Shown here: piece after piece, positions 7,022 through 15,419 of the stretch
Layout of the letters: each line of letters starts with the position of its first letter
Numbering within the stretch: the first letter of the stretch is position 1
Assembly: GCA_002373875.1 (NCBI GenBank)
Contig: DFKQ01000107.1
Location: forward strand, 1-50,838
From: Lachnospiraceae bacterium UBA3641
GTDB taxonomy: Bacteria; Bacillota; Clostridia; Lachnospirales; Lachnospiraceae
Direction: 5' to 3'
DNA: 50,838 nt
The notes under the pieces: model-generated
What the model was told of the DNA's origin: nothing
The model's input: only the letters and a program-made list of their open reading frames with translations
Database searches by the model: none
Program-made: the position numbers and the translations under genes

Positions 7022-9421
7022 TCAATATGGAACAACAACCAGAGGTGAATGCTCTTCAGCGTATTTGGTTATATTGGATAGATTAGCGTATTTCTTGTAT
7101 TCACTGCCATTTACAACAACCAGCGTGGGGGCCTGCATCACTCCGTACTTCCTCGCAAGCTCCATGTTCTCCTCGGCATCTATGAGAACATACTTCTCAT
7201 TCTTAAGAACCTCCCTTGCCTGAGAGCAGTTGGGGCATGTCCTGGTCGTGAAGAGGTACTTGATATTGGCTGCCGGTTCGAAGCTTACTTCCTTCTTATC
7301 ATCCTGGGTGCTTAAGGTTACAACCGTTGACAGAGGCCGCTTAAGGGATGAATTCTCGATATCGTAAACAACCCTGTTCTTGTACTCCTGAGCCTTACCG
7401 TCATTCCAGTTCTGTACCGGCCTGTAATAGCCCGTTATGCGGGAGTAAACCTCCGTAACCGCACCGCAGTGAGGGCAGGTCTTCTGCTCACCCGCAAGAT
7501 AACCATGATCCTTACATACAGAATAGGTAGGAGACATCGTATAATAAGGAAGCTTGTAATTCTGGGCTATCTTACGAACCAAAGATGCCGCTGCCTTCCA
7601 GTCGGGAAGCTTCTCGCCGAGAAAGGCATGGAATACGGTTCCCGATGTATACAGAGTCTGAAGATCATCCTGTATATCCAGAGCATCGAAGATATCGGTA
7701 GTATAATCAACAGGAAGATGCGAACTGTTTGTGTAATAAGGCGTATCCCCGGGATTGCCGGCTGTCTTGATATTGGGCCAGCGCTTCTTATCATGCTTGG
7801 CCAGCCTGTAGGTCGTTGACTCAGCAGGTGTGGCCTCAAGGTTATACAGATCGCCGTACTGCTCCTGGTAGTCGGCAAGACGGTTACGCATGTGATTAAG
7901 AACTTCCTTGGTAAACTCCTGGGTTCTTCTGTCAGTCATGTCGGCACGGAGCCAGTTGGCATTAAGGCCGACCTCATTCATACCGATAAGACCGATGGTT
8001 GAGAAGTGATTGTCGAAGTTACCCAGATACCTCTTGGTGTAGGGATACAAGCCTTCATCAAGGAGCTTGCTTATAACGCCCCTCTTTATCTTAAGGCTGC
8101 GGGCCGAAATATCCATGAGCCTGTTGAGCCTCTTGTAGAAGTCATCCTTATTGGCCGCAAGATAAGCGATCCTGGGCATGTTTATGGTAACGACACCAAC
8201 CGATCCGGTTGACTCGCCCGAGCCAAAGAAACCACCTGTCTTCTTGCGGAGCTCACGAAGGTCAAGACGGAGACGGCAGCACATGGAACGAACGTCACTG
8301 GGCTCCATATCGCTGTTTATGTAATTCGAGAAATAAGGCGTACCGTACTTCGCGGTCATCTCGAAGAGAAGCCTGTTGTTCTCGGTATCCGACCAGTCGA
8401 AATCACTGGTTATGGAATAGGTGGGAATAGGGTACTGGAAGCCACGGCCGTTGGCATCACCCTCGATCATGATCTCAATGAATGCCTTATTGACCATGTC
8501 CATTTCGGCCTTGCAGTCCTTATACTTAAAATCCATCTCCTTACCGCCTACGATAGCGGGAAGCTCGGCAAGGTCATTCGGAACCGTCCAGTCCAAGGTT
8601 ATATTCGAGAAAGGAGCCTGGGTTCCCCAGCGGCTGGGTGTATTCACACCGTATACAAATGCCTCGATGCATTTCTTGACCTCCCTGTAGCTTAGGTTGT
8701 CCACCTTAACAAAGGGTGCAAGATATGTATCAAATGAAGAGAATGCCTGGGCTCCTGCCCACTCATTCTGCATTATTCCAAGGAAATTGACCATCTGGTT
8801 GCACAGAACCGACAGATGGGAAGCAGGTGCGGAAGTGATCTTGCCGTTAATGCCTCCAAGGCCCTCCTGTATAAGCTGCTTAAGGGACCAGCCTGCGCAG
8901 TAGCCCGTAAGCATGGACAGATCATGGATATGGATGTCCGCATTGCGATGGGCATCGGCTATCTCCTGGTCATAGATCTCGGAAAGCCAGTAATTGGCGG
9001 TAACAGCCCCGGAATTACTTAATATAAGTCCGCCTACCGAATAGGTAACGGTCGAGTTCTCCTTAACCCTCCAGTCCTCAACCTTAACATAGCTGTTTAC
9101 CACATCCTTATAGTCAAGGATGGTAGACTTCATGTTCCTCATCTTCTCACGCTGCTTGCGATATAAGATGTAGGCCTTCGCCACCTCGGTGTAGCCTGCC
9201 TGCTCAAGAACCGTCTCAACAGAGTCCTGGACATCCTCGATACATATCCTGTCCCCTTCCATCTTCTTCTGGAAATCGGAAGTAACACGGAGTGAGAGCA
9301 GGTCGATCATATCATTATTATACTGCTTCTCACAGGCATCAAAAGCCTTCATGATCGCGCTGCTGATCTTGCTTATATTAAAGTCAGCGATCTCTCCATC
9401 CCTCTTCACAACACTTAACAT
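7022..9421 (-). CDS. nrdD: Anaerobic (class III) ribonucleoside-triphosphate reductase with C-terminal redox domain
   Basis: Oxygen-sensitive glycyl-radical enzyme that makes dNTPs from NTPs. The N-terminal 95 or so residues form an ATP-cone allosteric domain (VVKRDGEIADFNISKISSAI). The catalytic barrel contains SMCCRLRLD and the loop TGSVGVVTINMPR. The zinc-site region has C636, H639, C649 and C652, followed by the glycyl-radical loop RITGYYRP with the probable radical at G664. Residues about 720-799 form an extra thioredoxin/glutaredoxin-like domain with a CPNC motif (C729/C732) and a QAPTLVV segment containing the expected cis-proline. No nrdG activase adjoins the gene. A GGAGGAG site lies eight bases before the start. 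Two NrdR-box-like sites and a good promoter lie upstream. Confidence 0.96.
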   Translation of the reverse strand: MLSVVKRDGEIADFNISKISSAIMKAFDACEKQYNNDMIDLLSLRVTSDFQKKMEGDRICIEDVQDSVETVLEQAGYTEVAKAYILYRKQREKMRNMKSTILDYKDVVNSYVKVEDWRVKENSTVTYSVGGLILSNSGAVTANYWLSEIYDQEIADAHRNADIHIHDLSMLTGYCAGWSLKQLIQEGLGGINGKITSAPASHLSVLCNQMVNFLGIMQNEWAGAQAFSSFDTYLAPFVKVDNLSYREVKKCIEAFVYGVNTPSRWGTQAPFSNITLDWTVPNDLAELPAIVGGKEMDFKYKDCKAEMDMVNKAFIEIMIEGDANGRGFQYPIPTYSITSDFDWSDTENNRLLFEMTAKYGTPYFSNYINSDMEPSDVRSMCCRLRLDLRELRKKTGGFFGSGESTGSVGVVTINMPRIAYLAANKDDFYKRLNRLMDISARSLKIKRGVISKLLDEGLYPYTKRYLGNFDNHFSTIGLIGMNEVGLNANWLRADMTDRRTQEFTKEVLNHMRNRLADYQEQYGDLYNLEATPAESTTYRLAKHDKKRWPNIKTAGNPGDTPYYTNSSHLPVDYTTDIFDALDIQDDLQTLYTSGTVFHAFLGEKLPDWKAAASLVRKIAQNYKLPYYTMSPTYSVCKDHGYLAGEQKTCPHCGAVTEVYSRITGYYRPVQNWNDGKAQEYKNRVVYDIENSSLKRPLSTVVTLSTQDDKKEVSFEPAANIKYLFTTRTCPNCSQAREVLKNEKYVLIDAEENMELARKYGVMQAPTLVVVNGSEYKKYANLSNITKYAEEHSPLVVVPY

Positions 9422-9541
9422 CCCTTAAACTCCTCCCCTTTTTCTCTTTCTTTCATTATCATCATCCCATTGTATTTATTTATAAAAACTGACAAAAAAT
9501 CCGCGGCTTAGTCCGAAACAGTCAAAACCGCGACTGGACTC

Positions 9542-9570
9542 AGTATAGCATCGGGGTATTTAAAAGTCAA
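9542..9570 (-). promoter_or_regulatory. nrdD promoter (sigma-A type)
   Basis: On the minus strand TTGACT (9565-9570) is followed by a 17-base spacer and TATACT (9542-9547), close to the housekeeping consensus. It lies about 120 bases upstream of the nrdD start and just downstream of two NrdR-like boxes. Confidence 0.75.
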
Positions 9571-9579
9571 CGTCAAAGC

Positions 9580-9625
9580 ACAAGATATTATGTGGCTTTT
9601 TTGATACATACACTATATATTGTGG
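9580..9625. promoter_or_regulatory. Tandem NrdR boxes upstream of nrdD
   Basis: Box 1, ACACTATATATTGTGG at 9610-9625, fits the published NrdR palindrome closely. Box 2, ACAAGATATTATGTGG at 9580-9595, matches 12 of 16 positions of box 1. The 30-base centre-to-centre distance equals about three helical turns, the usual arrangement for cooperative NrdR binding. This implies repression of nrdD by the ATP-cone regulator NrdR, whose gene is not in this window. Confidence 0.8.
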
Positions 9626-9662
9626 TTCTTATGTCAACCTTATTATGCACTTTTTTCAAGTC

Positions 9663-9701
9663 AAAAAAATCCCTCCACACACCTTAACAGTGGGGGAGGG
9701 A
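9663..9701 (-). terminator. Intrinsic terminator of the TPR lipoprotein gene
   Basis: On the minus strand the stem TCCCTCC / GGAGGGA, with further CAC/GTG pairing inside, is followed directly by seven T residues. It lies about 70 bases after the stop of the TPR gene and insulates nrdD from it. Confidence 0.87.
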
Positions 9702-9768
9702 GTCAATAATTTTCAGTCAAAATTATATTGACCGATTGGGTCATTTGTATAATTCTAACAAAATTACA

Positions 9769-10824
9769 CTATCTCGTGCTCAGGAAAATATATTCCCGCT
9801 GAGCTTCTTCATCGTCCGGATATTTCTCGAGGTATTCCTTCATCAGAACGGCAGCCTTTTTGAAGTCAAGCAGGTACTCGTAGGTGACTGCCTCATTGAA
9901 CATAAGGCTCTGATTGTAGGAAGGATCGTTCAGGGCCTTGCCGTTTTCGAATGCCGTCAGAGCCTTCATGTATTCCTCCTGCTTAAGGTACATAAGCCCC
10001 TCTTCATTGTAGATGGATGCGCAATCAGGGTCCTTCTCAAGATATTCCCTGTACAGGGTGGCGGCGTAATTCATATCCCCCAGGGCTTCGTAGGACCTTC
10101 CCAGATAAAGGATGAGCCTGTCATTGTCATCCTCCCCCTTCCTGGCCGCCTCCAGGGACTGCCTGGCCTCTTCATACTTCCCCAGGTAATAGGAAAACAG
10201 GCCCGACTGGTAATCGGTCATCTTACCGTTCTTCTCAAGAGCCATGTTTATGTAGTTCTCACCGTCCTGCTTATCCCCTGCCTCATCAAGGGCTTCATAA
10301 ATATTTATATAGAGGTCGTAATCGGATGGCTTAAGCTCAACTGCCCTGTCAAAATCAGCAAGGGCCGCGTCCTTATCGTTTTTAAGAAGCTCTATGCGGC
10401 CGCGGAGAAAATGCGCCTCAGCCTGCCCATCATCCAGTCCCAGGATGGCATCGTAGGTATCAAGGGCCGCATCCAGATCTCCGGACTTATACTGGGCCAT
10501 GGCCATATAGTAGTTAATGTCGTAATCCATCCTGTCAACAAGACCGTTGCTTCCATTTAAGGATTTCATAAAGTCATCCACGGCCTCATCATATTCGGAA
10601 AGACCCATGTGCGCGATTCCAAGACCCCTGTATACAAGGCGTTCGCTTTCACCCTCCGCAAGAGCCCTGTTTAAGCAGGTGATCGCTTCACCGTATTCCT
10701 GAGCCTCAATGGCATCCATACCCAGATCAAGGTTTGAGGCAGACCCTCCCTTTAAACTGCATCCGGTCAGCAGAGCCGTCATGCCCAGTCCCAATATTGT
10801 AAGCCTTAAAAAGCGTTTCTTCAT
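9769..10824 (-). CDS. TPR-repeat lipoprotein
   Basis: A membrane-anchored scaffold-type protein of 351 aa. The chosen start gives MKKRFLRLTILGLGM, a classical signal peptide ending in LLTGC. It has a GAGGT ribosome site eight bases upstream; an ATG 33 bases further up would only add a polar extension before the signal peptide. The mature part is a chain of tetratricopeptide repeats, for example AQEYGEAITCLNRALAEG, ARQSLEAARKGEDD and EEYMKALTAFENGKALN. TPR repeats mediate protein-protein contacts; the partner is unknown. Divergent from the TraX-type gene; a strong terminator follows. Confidence 0.88.
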   Translation of the reverse strand: MKKRFLRLTILGLGMTALLTGCSLKGGSASNLDLGMDAIEAQEYGEAITCLNRALAEGESERLVYRGLGIAHMGLSEYDEAVDDFMKSLNGSNGLVDRMDYDINYYMAMAQYKSGDLDAALDTYDAILGLDDGQAEAHFLRGRIELLKNDKDAALADFDRAVELKPSDYDLYINIYEALDEAGDKQDGENYINMALEKNGKMTDYQSGLFSYYLGKYEEARQSLEAARKGEDDNDRLILYLGRSYEALGDMNYAATLYREYLEKDPDCASIYNEEGLMYLKQEEYMKALTAFENGKALNDPSYNQSLMFNEAVTYEYLLDFKKAAVLMKEYLEKYPDDEEAQREYIFLSTR

Positions 10825-10921
10825 CAGCAGATACCTCACACTCTGACAGTATATCAATCTTAATGGGCAGGCGCAAGCGCAACAGATGGAAATGGCAGAT
10901 CAAAAAAAGATGATTTATACC

Positions 10922-10950
10922 TTTAATTTTACTATATGATTGGTTATAAT
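10922..10950 (+). promoter_or_regulatory. Putative promoter of the TraX-type gene
   Basis: A perfect TATAAT at 10945-10950 is preceded, after 17 bases, by a weak -35 TTTAAT (10922-10927). The likely start point is only a few bases before the ATG at 10959, so the mRNA may be nearly leaderless. Confidence 0.45.
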
Positions 10951-10958
10951 CACTATGC

Positions 10959-11723
10959 ATGAATGATATAAATACTTACGACAATATCATGAAGAAAACC
11001 GGGCTCTTGTCAGGATCCACCCTGAAGATCATAGCCTGTATCAGTATGTTCACGGATCACGCCGCTCTTATACTGTGGCATAAGTACCGGGATTACCTGA
11101 GTACGCTTGATTACGGCAGCATCATGCACTGGCAGGGATTATACCGGCTGGGCCGGAACATCGGCCGTATGGCCTTCCCCATCTTCTGCTTCCTCCTTGT
11201 CGAAGGCTTCTTCCATACAAGAAACCGGTTGAAATACCTGCTGCGTCTTACAGTCATGTGCCTGTTGTCGGAGCACGCCTTCAACCTTCTGGCATCAAGC
11301 AGGCATCTTGATCCCGGGCATCAGAACGTCTTCATGACCCTTGCCATATCCCTGCTCACCATTACAGCCGTCTCGCAGATCAAGATCCGTTTCAATGCCA
11401 GGCCCGATATCATATCCGTACTTACCATTGCCGCAGTATCACTCGGTTGTCTTCTCGCCCATATGCTTAAGACCGACTACGGCTACAAGGGCGTACTGGC
11501 TATCGTCATCATCTACCTGTTACATAGCAGCAAGATCCTCACCTGTCTGGGAACGGCCCTCGCCTTTTTGTGGGAGCCCTGGGCGATAACCGCTGTTGTC
11601 CCGATCTTTCTCTACAACGGAAAACGCGGGCTTAAGCGCAAATACATCTTCTACGCCTTCTACCCGCTCCATATCTACCTTATTTATTTTATCACCTATT
11701 ACATTCTGCCGGATCTTACTTGA
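10959..11723 (+). CDS. TraX-family membrane protein
   Basis: A 254-aa polytopic membrane protein. The N-terminal LKIIACISMFTDHAALIL (with the conserved MxxDH-type start) and the interior segments are typical of the TraX family, named after the F-plasmid pilin acetyltransferase. Chromosomal relatives are common in Clostridia and are usually of unknown role, though the family is related to membrane acyltransferases. The gene stands alone, between a divergent TPR gene and the convergent LacI-type gene. No ribosome site precedes the ATG, and a promoter lies right before it, consistent with leaderless translation; a downstream in-frame ATG at 10989 is a less likely alternative. A conjugation role is not supported by the context. 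Confidence 0.85.
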   Translation: MNDINTYDNIMKKTGLLSGSTLKIIACISMFTDHAALILWHKYRDYLSTLDYGSIMHWQGLYRLGRNIGRMAFPIFCFLLVEGFFHTRNRLKYLLRLTVMCLLSEHAFNLLASSRHLDPGHQNVFMTLAISLLTITAVSQIKIRFNARPDIISVLTIAAVSLGCLLAHMLKTDYGYKGVLAIVIIYLLHSSKILTCLGTALAFLWEPWAITAVVPIFLYNGKRGLKRKYIFYAFYPLHIYLIYFITYYILPDLT

Positions 11724-11774
11724 ACCTATAAAACTACTCTTTTATATGGTGTTGACAGGATTTTAACCCTTTGA

Positions 11775-12764
11775 TCATATTATAACATCCTCATAGTACA
11801 GCTTAACAAGCCTGTGCTTTGTCTTTACCCGCCGGCCCGTTCCGCCCTCAAACAGCCGTTTCAACTCCCGGACCGCCGAGGATGCGATATTATAGAAGTC
11901 CTGACGGACCGTATTCATCTGCTTGCCCACGTAGCCCATAAGGGTGATCCCGTCGAAGCCGCACACCGGCCTGAATATATCCATTTCTATGAGCGCGTTC
12001 ATGGCCCCTATGGCCATAAGATCGGAGGCCGCCACTACGGCATCCTTCTTCCTGGCGTACCTGAAGGCAAGCTCTCTGGCCTTACGCTCCGAGAATTCCC
12101 CACATCTTACAAACAGCCTGATCCCTGTCTCATCAGCCAGCCTCTTCATGCCTGCCAGTCTCTCGGTCGTCACAAAGGCATCCTGTTTACCGGCTATATA
12201 CAGGACACTCTTCACCTTATTTTCGGTCACGGTCTTCTTCGCCACATCATATTGGGCTTTTTCATTATCAACACCGATACAGGAGGTGGTCTCATTAACA
12301 TAAGGAACATCCACAAGAACACACTTGAAAACCATGCTGTCTACAAGCTCCTTAAGGTATTTATCCTCCCTTGTCATTCCGCATATGATAAGGCCCGATA
12401 TTCCCTGGGACTGGAGGTATCTTGTGATCTCCTCGGGCGTCATATGCGCGATCATGGACAGGAAGATGGTGATTATCTCAATATCGGCCTCTCTGGCCGC
12501 ATACAGGGCCCCGTGGATATACTGGAGGGTTATCTCATCAATAACCTGGGTTCCCGTGTTTAAATTGATCAGCAGGGCCGTGCGGGCCGTCTGCTTGGAT
12601 GACAGAGCGGCCGCAATGGTATTGGGTATGTAGTTGAGCTCATGTATGGCTTCACGTACCCTGCGCCTGGTCTCCTCACTGACATAGGGATAATTATTGA
12701 GCACCTTGGATACCGTTGATATTGCCACTCCCGACCTCTCGGCCACATCTTTTATCGTGATCAT
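11775..12764 (-). CDS. LacI-family transcriptional regulator
   Basis: A DNA-binding repressor-type protein of 329 aa. Residues 1-60 carry the LacI helix-turn-helix and hinge (TIKDVAERSGVAISTVSKVL, then NYIPNTIAAAL). The remainder is a periplasmic-binding-protein-like effector domain (GFDGITLMGYVGKQMNTVRQD). The start has a GGAGG site about nine bases upstream. It begins 71 bases inside the end of the preceding membrane response-regulator gene, an unusually long overlap that ties the two translationally. The family usually senses sugars, but no sugar-use gene is adjacent, so the ligand and targets are open. Confidence 0.93.
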   Translation of the reverse strand: MITIKDVAERSGVAISTVSKVLNNYPYVSEETRRRVREAIHELNYIPNTIAAALSSKQTARTALLINLNTGTQVIDEITLQYIHGALYAAREADIEIITIFLSMIAHMTPEEITRYLQSQGISGLIICGMTREDKYLKELVDSMVFKCVLVDVPYVNETTSCIGVDNEKAQYDVAKKTVTENKVKSVLYIAGKQDAFVTTERLAGMKRLADETGIRLFVRCGEFSERKARELAFRYARKKDAVVAASDLMAIGAMNALIEMDIFRPVCGFDGITLMGYVGKQMNTVRQDFYNIASSAVRELKRLFEGGTGRRVKTKHRLVKLYYEDVII

Positions 12765-14022
12765 TGGTTTCGTCCCTCCTCCTGCTTACCAGCCTGTCCG
12801 GAAGATGCTTCTCCATAAGCCTCTCTATCTGCTCACCCGACAGGGGCTTCATAACAACATCCGCAAATCCTTCGCTTAAATACATCTCCCTTACGTAATC
12901 CCGGTTGCCGCCGGTGCATGCGATAACAGGCTTGTCCGTATTAACGCTGTTCCCCGTCTTGATCCTTCTTATCAACTGGACCGCGCTCATATCCGGCAGG
13001 ACCCCGTCAAGCACGATAAGGTTGTAATAATTATAGCTTATCTTCTTAAGGGCCTCCGCCCCCGTAACAGCCGTATCTATCTTCATGCCGGTTCTTGACA
13101 GCAGGGCCCGCACAAGGTTGAGGGCTTCCGCAGAGTCATCCACCACCAGCACACATGCTCCCGGAGCATACAGATAGGTCCCGTCATCAGGGGGTTCCCT
13201 TTCCCCCTCCTCCCTTGGCCTTTCCAAGAGCTTATTCATCCACAAAAGCTCAGCCCTGGAGGTTTCAAGGATCATGTCTACCCGCTCCACGATCCTGTCA
13301 CAGGCCTCCATGACCCGCATCACGTAAGAAGCACCGGCGGATGAAACATTATTGCGCAGGATCAGTTCACCAGTAGCCTTCACATTATGAACTGCCTTGC
13401 AGACATCCTGATTCTTCCTTTGGAGAAAGTCCCCGTAGGTTTTCAGCTTAAGCTCACTCTCATACTTCTTTTTAAAGGAGTAGGCATAGACATCCTTTGT
13501 TGCCCATAATAAGTACATGATGCAGGCAGATACACAGATACCGAATATCATCTGAGCCATGGGCGTAAGACTCACGGCAGGCTCGCCCCTCATAAGATCG
13601 GGCAAAAACTGCATGCACTCGTAGAAGGCTATCAGGATAAGAACATGGGAAACACTTCTGACATTCCTGTGTTCGAGCAAAAGCATTATGACGGGAAGGA
13701 CCATGATCAGGAAGGACAGGTCAAACCTGCGAAGGAGTACATAATTGGCGCAGCATATACCGACATATATAAAGGCCATTGCCATTTCATATATTTCCTC
13801 CTTAAGCCTTCCCTTCTTCCTGAGTCCGTTCATGACCACAGAAACAAAAAGCGCAAGATCATGTGTCAACACCGGACATACCACATACCAGACAAAGGCA
13901 AGTGAAGGGTCCGCAGTATTGTTTTTTATACAGATGAACCAAAGGACCGGCATGCCTATCGTATGAACAAGACTGCCGCTGACCATACCTGAGAAAATGC
14001 GATTTTCACTGTTTGCCTTCAC
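12694..14022 (-). CDS. Membrane-bound response regulator-like protein (receiver domain)
   Basis: The start is set at a GTG with a perfect AGGAGG six bases upstream (14029-14034); the longer ATG frame from 14154 would run far into the preceding gene. The 442-aa product has about six N-terminal membrane helices. A helical segment (about 225-300) with a histidine in AVHNVKATGELI resembles a degenerate kinase dimerisation region. A CheY-like receiver follows: VLVVDDSAEALNLV, acceptor Asp in LIVLDGVLPDMS, and KPL at the end. No ATPase domain is visible, so it probably receives phosphate or acts as a membrane scaffold. It overlaps the upstream gene by 17 bases and the LacI gene downstream by 71. 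Confidence 0.78.
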   Translation of the reverse strand: MKANSENRIFSGMVSGSLVHTIGMPVLWFICIKNNTADPSLAFVWYVVCPVLTHDLALFVSVVMNGLRKKGRLKEEIYEMAMAFIYVGICCANYVLLRRFDLSFLIMVLPVIMLLLEHRNVRSVSHVLILIAFYECMQFLPDLMRGEPAVSLTPMAQMIFGICVSACIMYLLWATKDVYAYSFKKKYESELKLKTYGDFLQRKNQDVCKAVHNVKATGELILRNNVSSAGASYVMRVMEACDRIVERVDMILETSRAELLWMNKLLERPREEGEREPPDDGTYLYAPGACVLVVDDSAEALNLVRALLSRTGMKIDTAVTGAEALKKISYNYYNLIVLDGVLPDMSAVQLIRRIKTGNSVNTDKPVIACTGGNRDYVREMYLSEGFADVVMKPLSGEQIERLMEKHLPDRLVSRRRDETNDHDKRCGREVGSGNINGIQGAQ

Positions 14023-14830
14023 CGACAGCCTCCTTAAGTACCTGCGCCGCATGAGCAAGCTTACCCGCGTATTCATGGACTGCCTCTTCCTCATCAGCCT
14101 CAAGTATGGCCGAAGCCGCCGCAGTGATCGTATCAAGATAGGGCTGGCAGTCATTACTCAGATTGGCTTCAAAAACCCTCCTTGCCTCCATTCCCGCTTC
14201 TCTTTTCGAGATGCCGGCATATACCCTGCGCTTAAGGAAATCCTGACCGAACAGGGCATGGGAGAACTGGAGCATTACCATGGCGAAGAATACGCCCCTT
14301 GCAAAGTGTGAGGGTTCATCTATGTCATACGGCAAGCTGATATCCCCGGTTAAAAACATAAAAGCAAGAAACATGCACTGAAGCAGGGACTGAACCTTAA
14401 ACCAGCGGGTTCCCCTGTAATAACATGCGAGCAGAACAGGTATGAAGCTTATGATCCACACCTGCGGGATCGACCTGTATATAACAACTATATAGGAATA
14501 CGCGAAGAGATAAATATGTGCGCCCGGAATAATGTATCTGTAGCTTTCATAATATTCGGGATTTCTGTTACGGGTCCTTCTGCTGAATATCCTGTAAAAG
14601 GTAACGGATAAGACGTTAAACAGGCCCGGCAGGACAACATACCACAAAAAACAACCGATCATGTTATCGAACCGGTCCTTAAAAAGATAATACCCGATCA
14701 TAAATCCTGCCAGATTTATAAGAATGGGGGCATAGCTTAACTGCATCGTTCCCTCCGGCATGGCCAAAAGCTCATCCCGTATGCCCACTTCCTGCGGATC
14801 GGTCAGTTTACTGATCAGTCCCCTCTTCAT
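14006..14830 (-). CDS. Membrane protein of unknown function, paralogue-like to its downstream neighbour
   Basis: A 274-aa protein with about six transmembrane helices (for example APILINLAGFMIGYYLF and GCFLWYVVLPGLFNVL), then a cytoplasmic helical tail rich in Glu and Ala (residues about 205-274). The plan, six helices followed by a dimeric-looking helix region, is the same as in the first part of the next gene, though that one adds a receiver domain. It overlaps the upstream small gene by 4 bases (ATGA) and the downstream gene by 17. Its role in the operon may be sensory. No known domain was recognised. Confidence 0.7.
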   Translation of the reverse strand: MKRGLISKLTDPQEVGIRDELLAMPEGTMQLSYAPILINLAGFMIGYYLFKDRFDNMIGCFLWYVVLPGLFNVLSVTFYRIFSRRTRNRNPEYYESYRYIIPGAHIYLFAYSYIVVIYRSIPQVWIISFIPVLLACYYRGTRWFKVQSLLQCMFLAFMFLTGDISLPYDIDEPSHFARGVFFAMVMLQFSHALFGQDFLKRRVYAGISKREAGMEARRVFEANLSNDCQPYLDTITAAASAILEADEEEAVHEYAGKLAHAAQVLKEAVGEGKQ

Positions 14831-15240
14831 CCTTCCCTTGCCTTCGCCACGAGATCATCAACTCCGTTCTGTCTGGGAGCAAGAATGGATGCAAGAAGTT
14901 CCTCTTCATCGGAGGCAGCAGAAGACCTGGCAGGCTCTGCGGTTCCATCCTCCTGTGCCTGTGCAGCCATCATCGCAAAAACATCATCCACGTCGTTCTG
15001 CTTGGCTCCCGAAAAGGCTGCCATTATACGGGCAACCTCATCATCAAGCTCGGAACCCGTTAACGGGGCGTCCTCCCCGCCTGCTGCTTCCACAGCATCT
15101 GTCAGGGACCCGTTATCATCCGCCGGCACGGCTTCCTCAGCCTTAGCCTCTCCGGCAGGGTCCTCGGATTCGGCAGTCTTATAGAGCTTGCTCGCATCAT
15201 ATTCGTACCATTTGATTATAGGTTTATGACGATCGTACAT
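14827..15240 (-). CDS. Small acidic Ala/Glu/Asp-rich protein with two QNxVDD motifs
   Basis: A 137-aa soluble protein and the first gene of a four-gene overlapping operon. The N-terminus (MYDRHKPIIKWYEYDASKL) is ordered in character, while the rest is acidic, Ala-rich and probably disordered. Two copies of a short motif are visible: AKQNDVDDVFAMMAA and PRQNGVDDLVAKA, each after an acidic helix start. They resemble the short helical peptide at the N-terminus of FliM/FliY (LSQxEIDALL) that binds phosphorylated CheY-type receivers. Since a receiver-domain protein is encoded two genes downstream, an interaction is plausible but unproven. The start has an AAAGG site. Confidence 0.65.
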   Translation of the reverse strand: MYDRHKPIIKWYEYDASKLYKTAESEDPAGEAKAEEAVPADDNGSLTDAVEAAGGEDAPLTGSELDDEVARIMAAFSGAKQNDVDDVFAMMAAQAQEDGTAEPARSSAASDEEELLASILAPRQNGVDDLVAKAREG

Positions 15241-15343
15241 TTTCTGCCTTTCGACTTCTCCCCACCCAAGTTATATTTTATCACAAGTCGAAACTTTTGT
15301 CACAAAAGATTCTTCGCTTTGCCCGGCATGGCACGAACAATTA

Positions 15344-15373
15344 TTGAAAAAGCTTTTTACAGTATGCTATACT
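15344..15373 (+). promoter_or_regulatory. thrH promoter
   Basis: TTGAAA (15344-15349), an 18-base spacer and TATACT (15368-15373), giving a leader of about 40 bases before the AAGGAG ribosome site of thrH. Confidence 0.65.
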
Positions 15374-15419
15374 ATTCTGTGTATCTTCTGATACAGACCA
15401 GATAATAAGGAGATAAATG

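Noticed and set aside
10959..11723. TraX gene as evidence for a conjugative element
   Set aside because: No relaxase, coupling protein or type IV secretion gene is near, and TraX-family genes are common on clostridial chromosomes.
14023..14154. Longer N-terminus for the membrane response-regulator gene from the ATG at 14154
   Set aside because: It would run 149 bases into the upstream gene and add an Arg-rich stretch with no ribosome site. The GTG at 14022 has a perfect AGGAGG six bases away.
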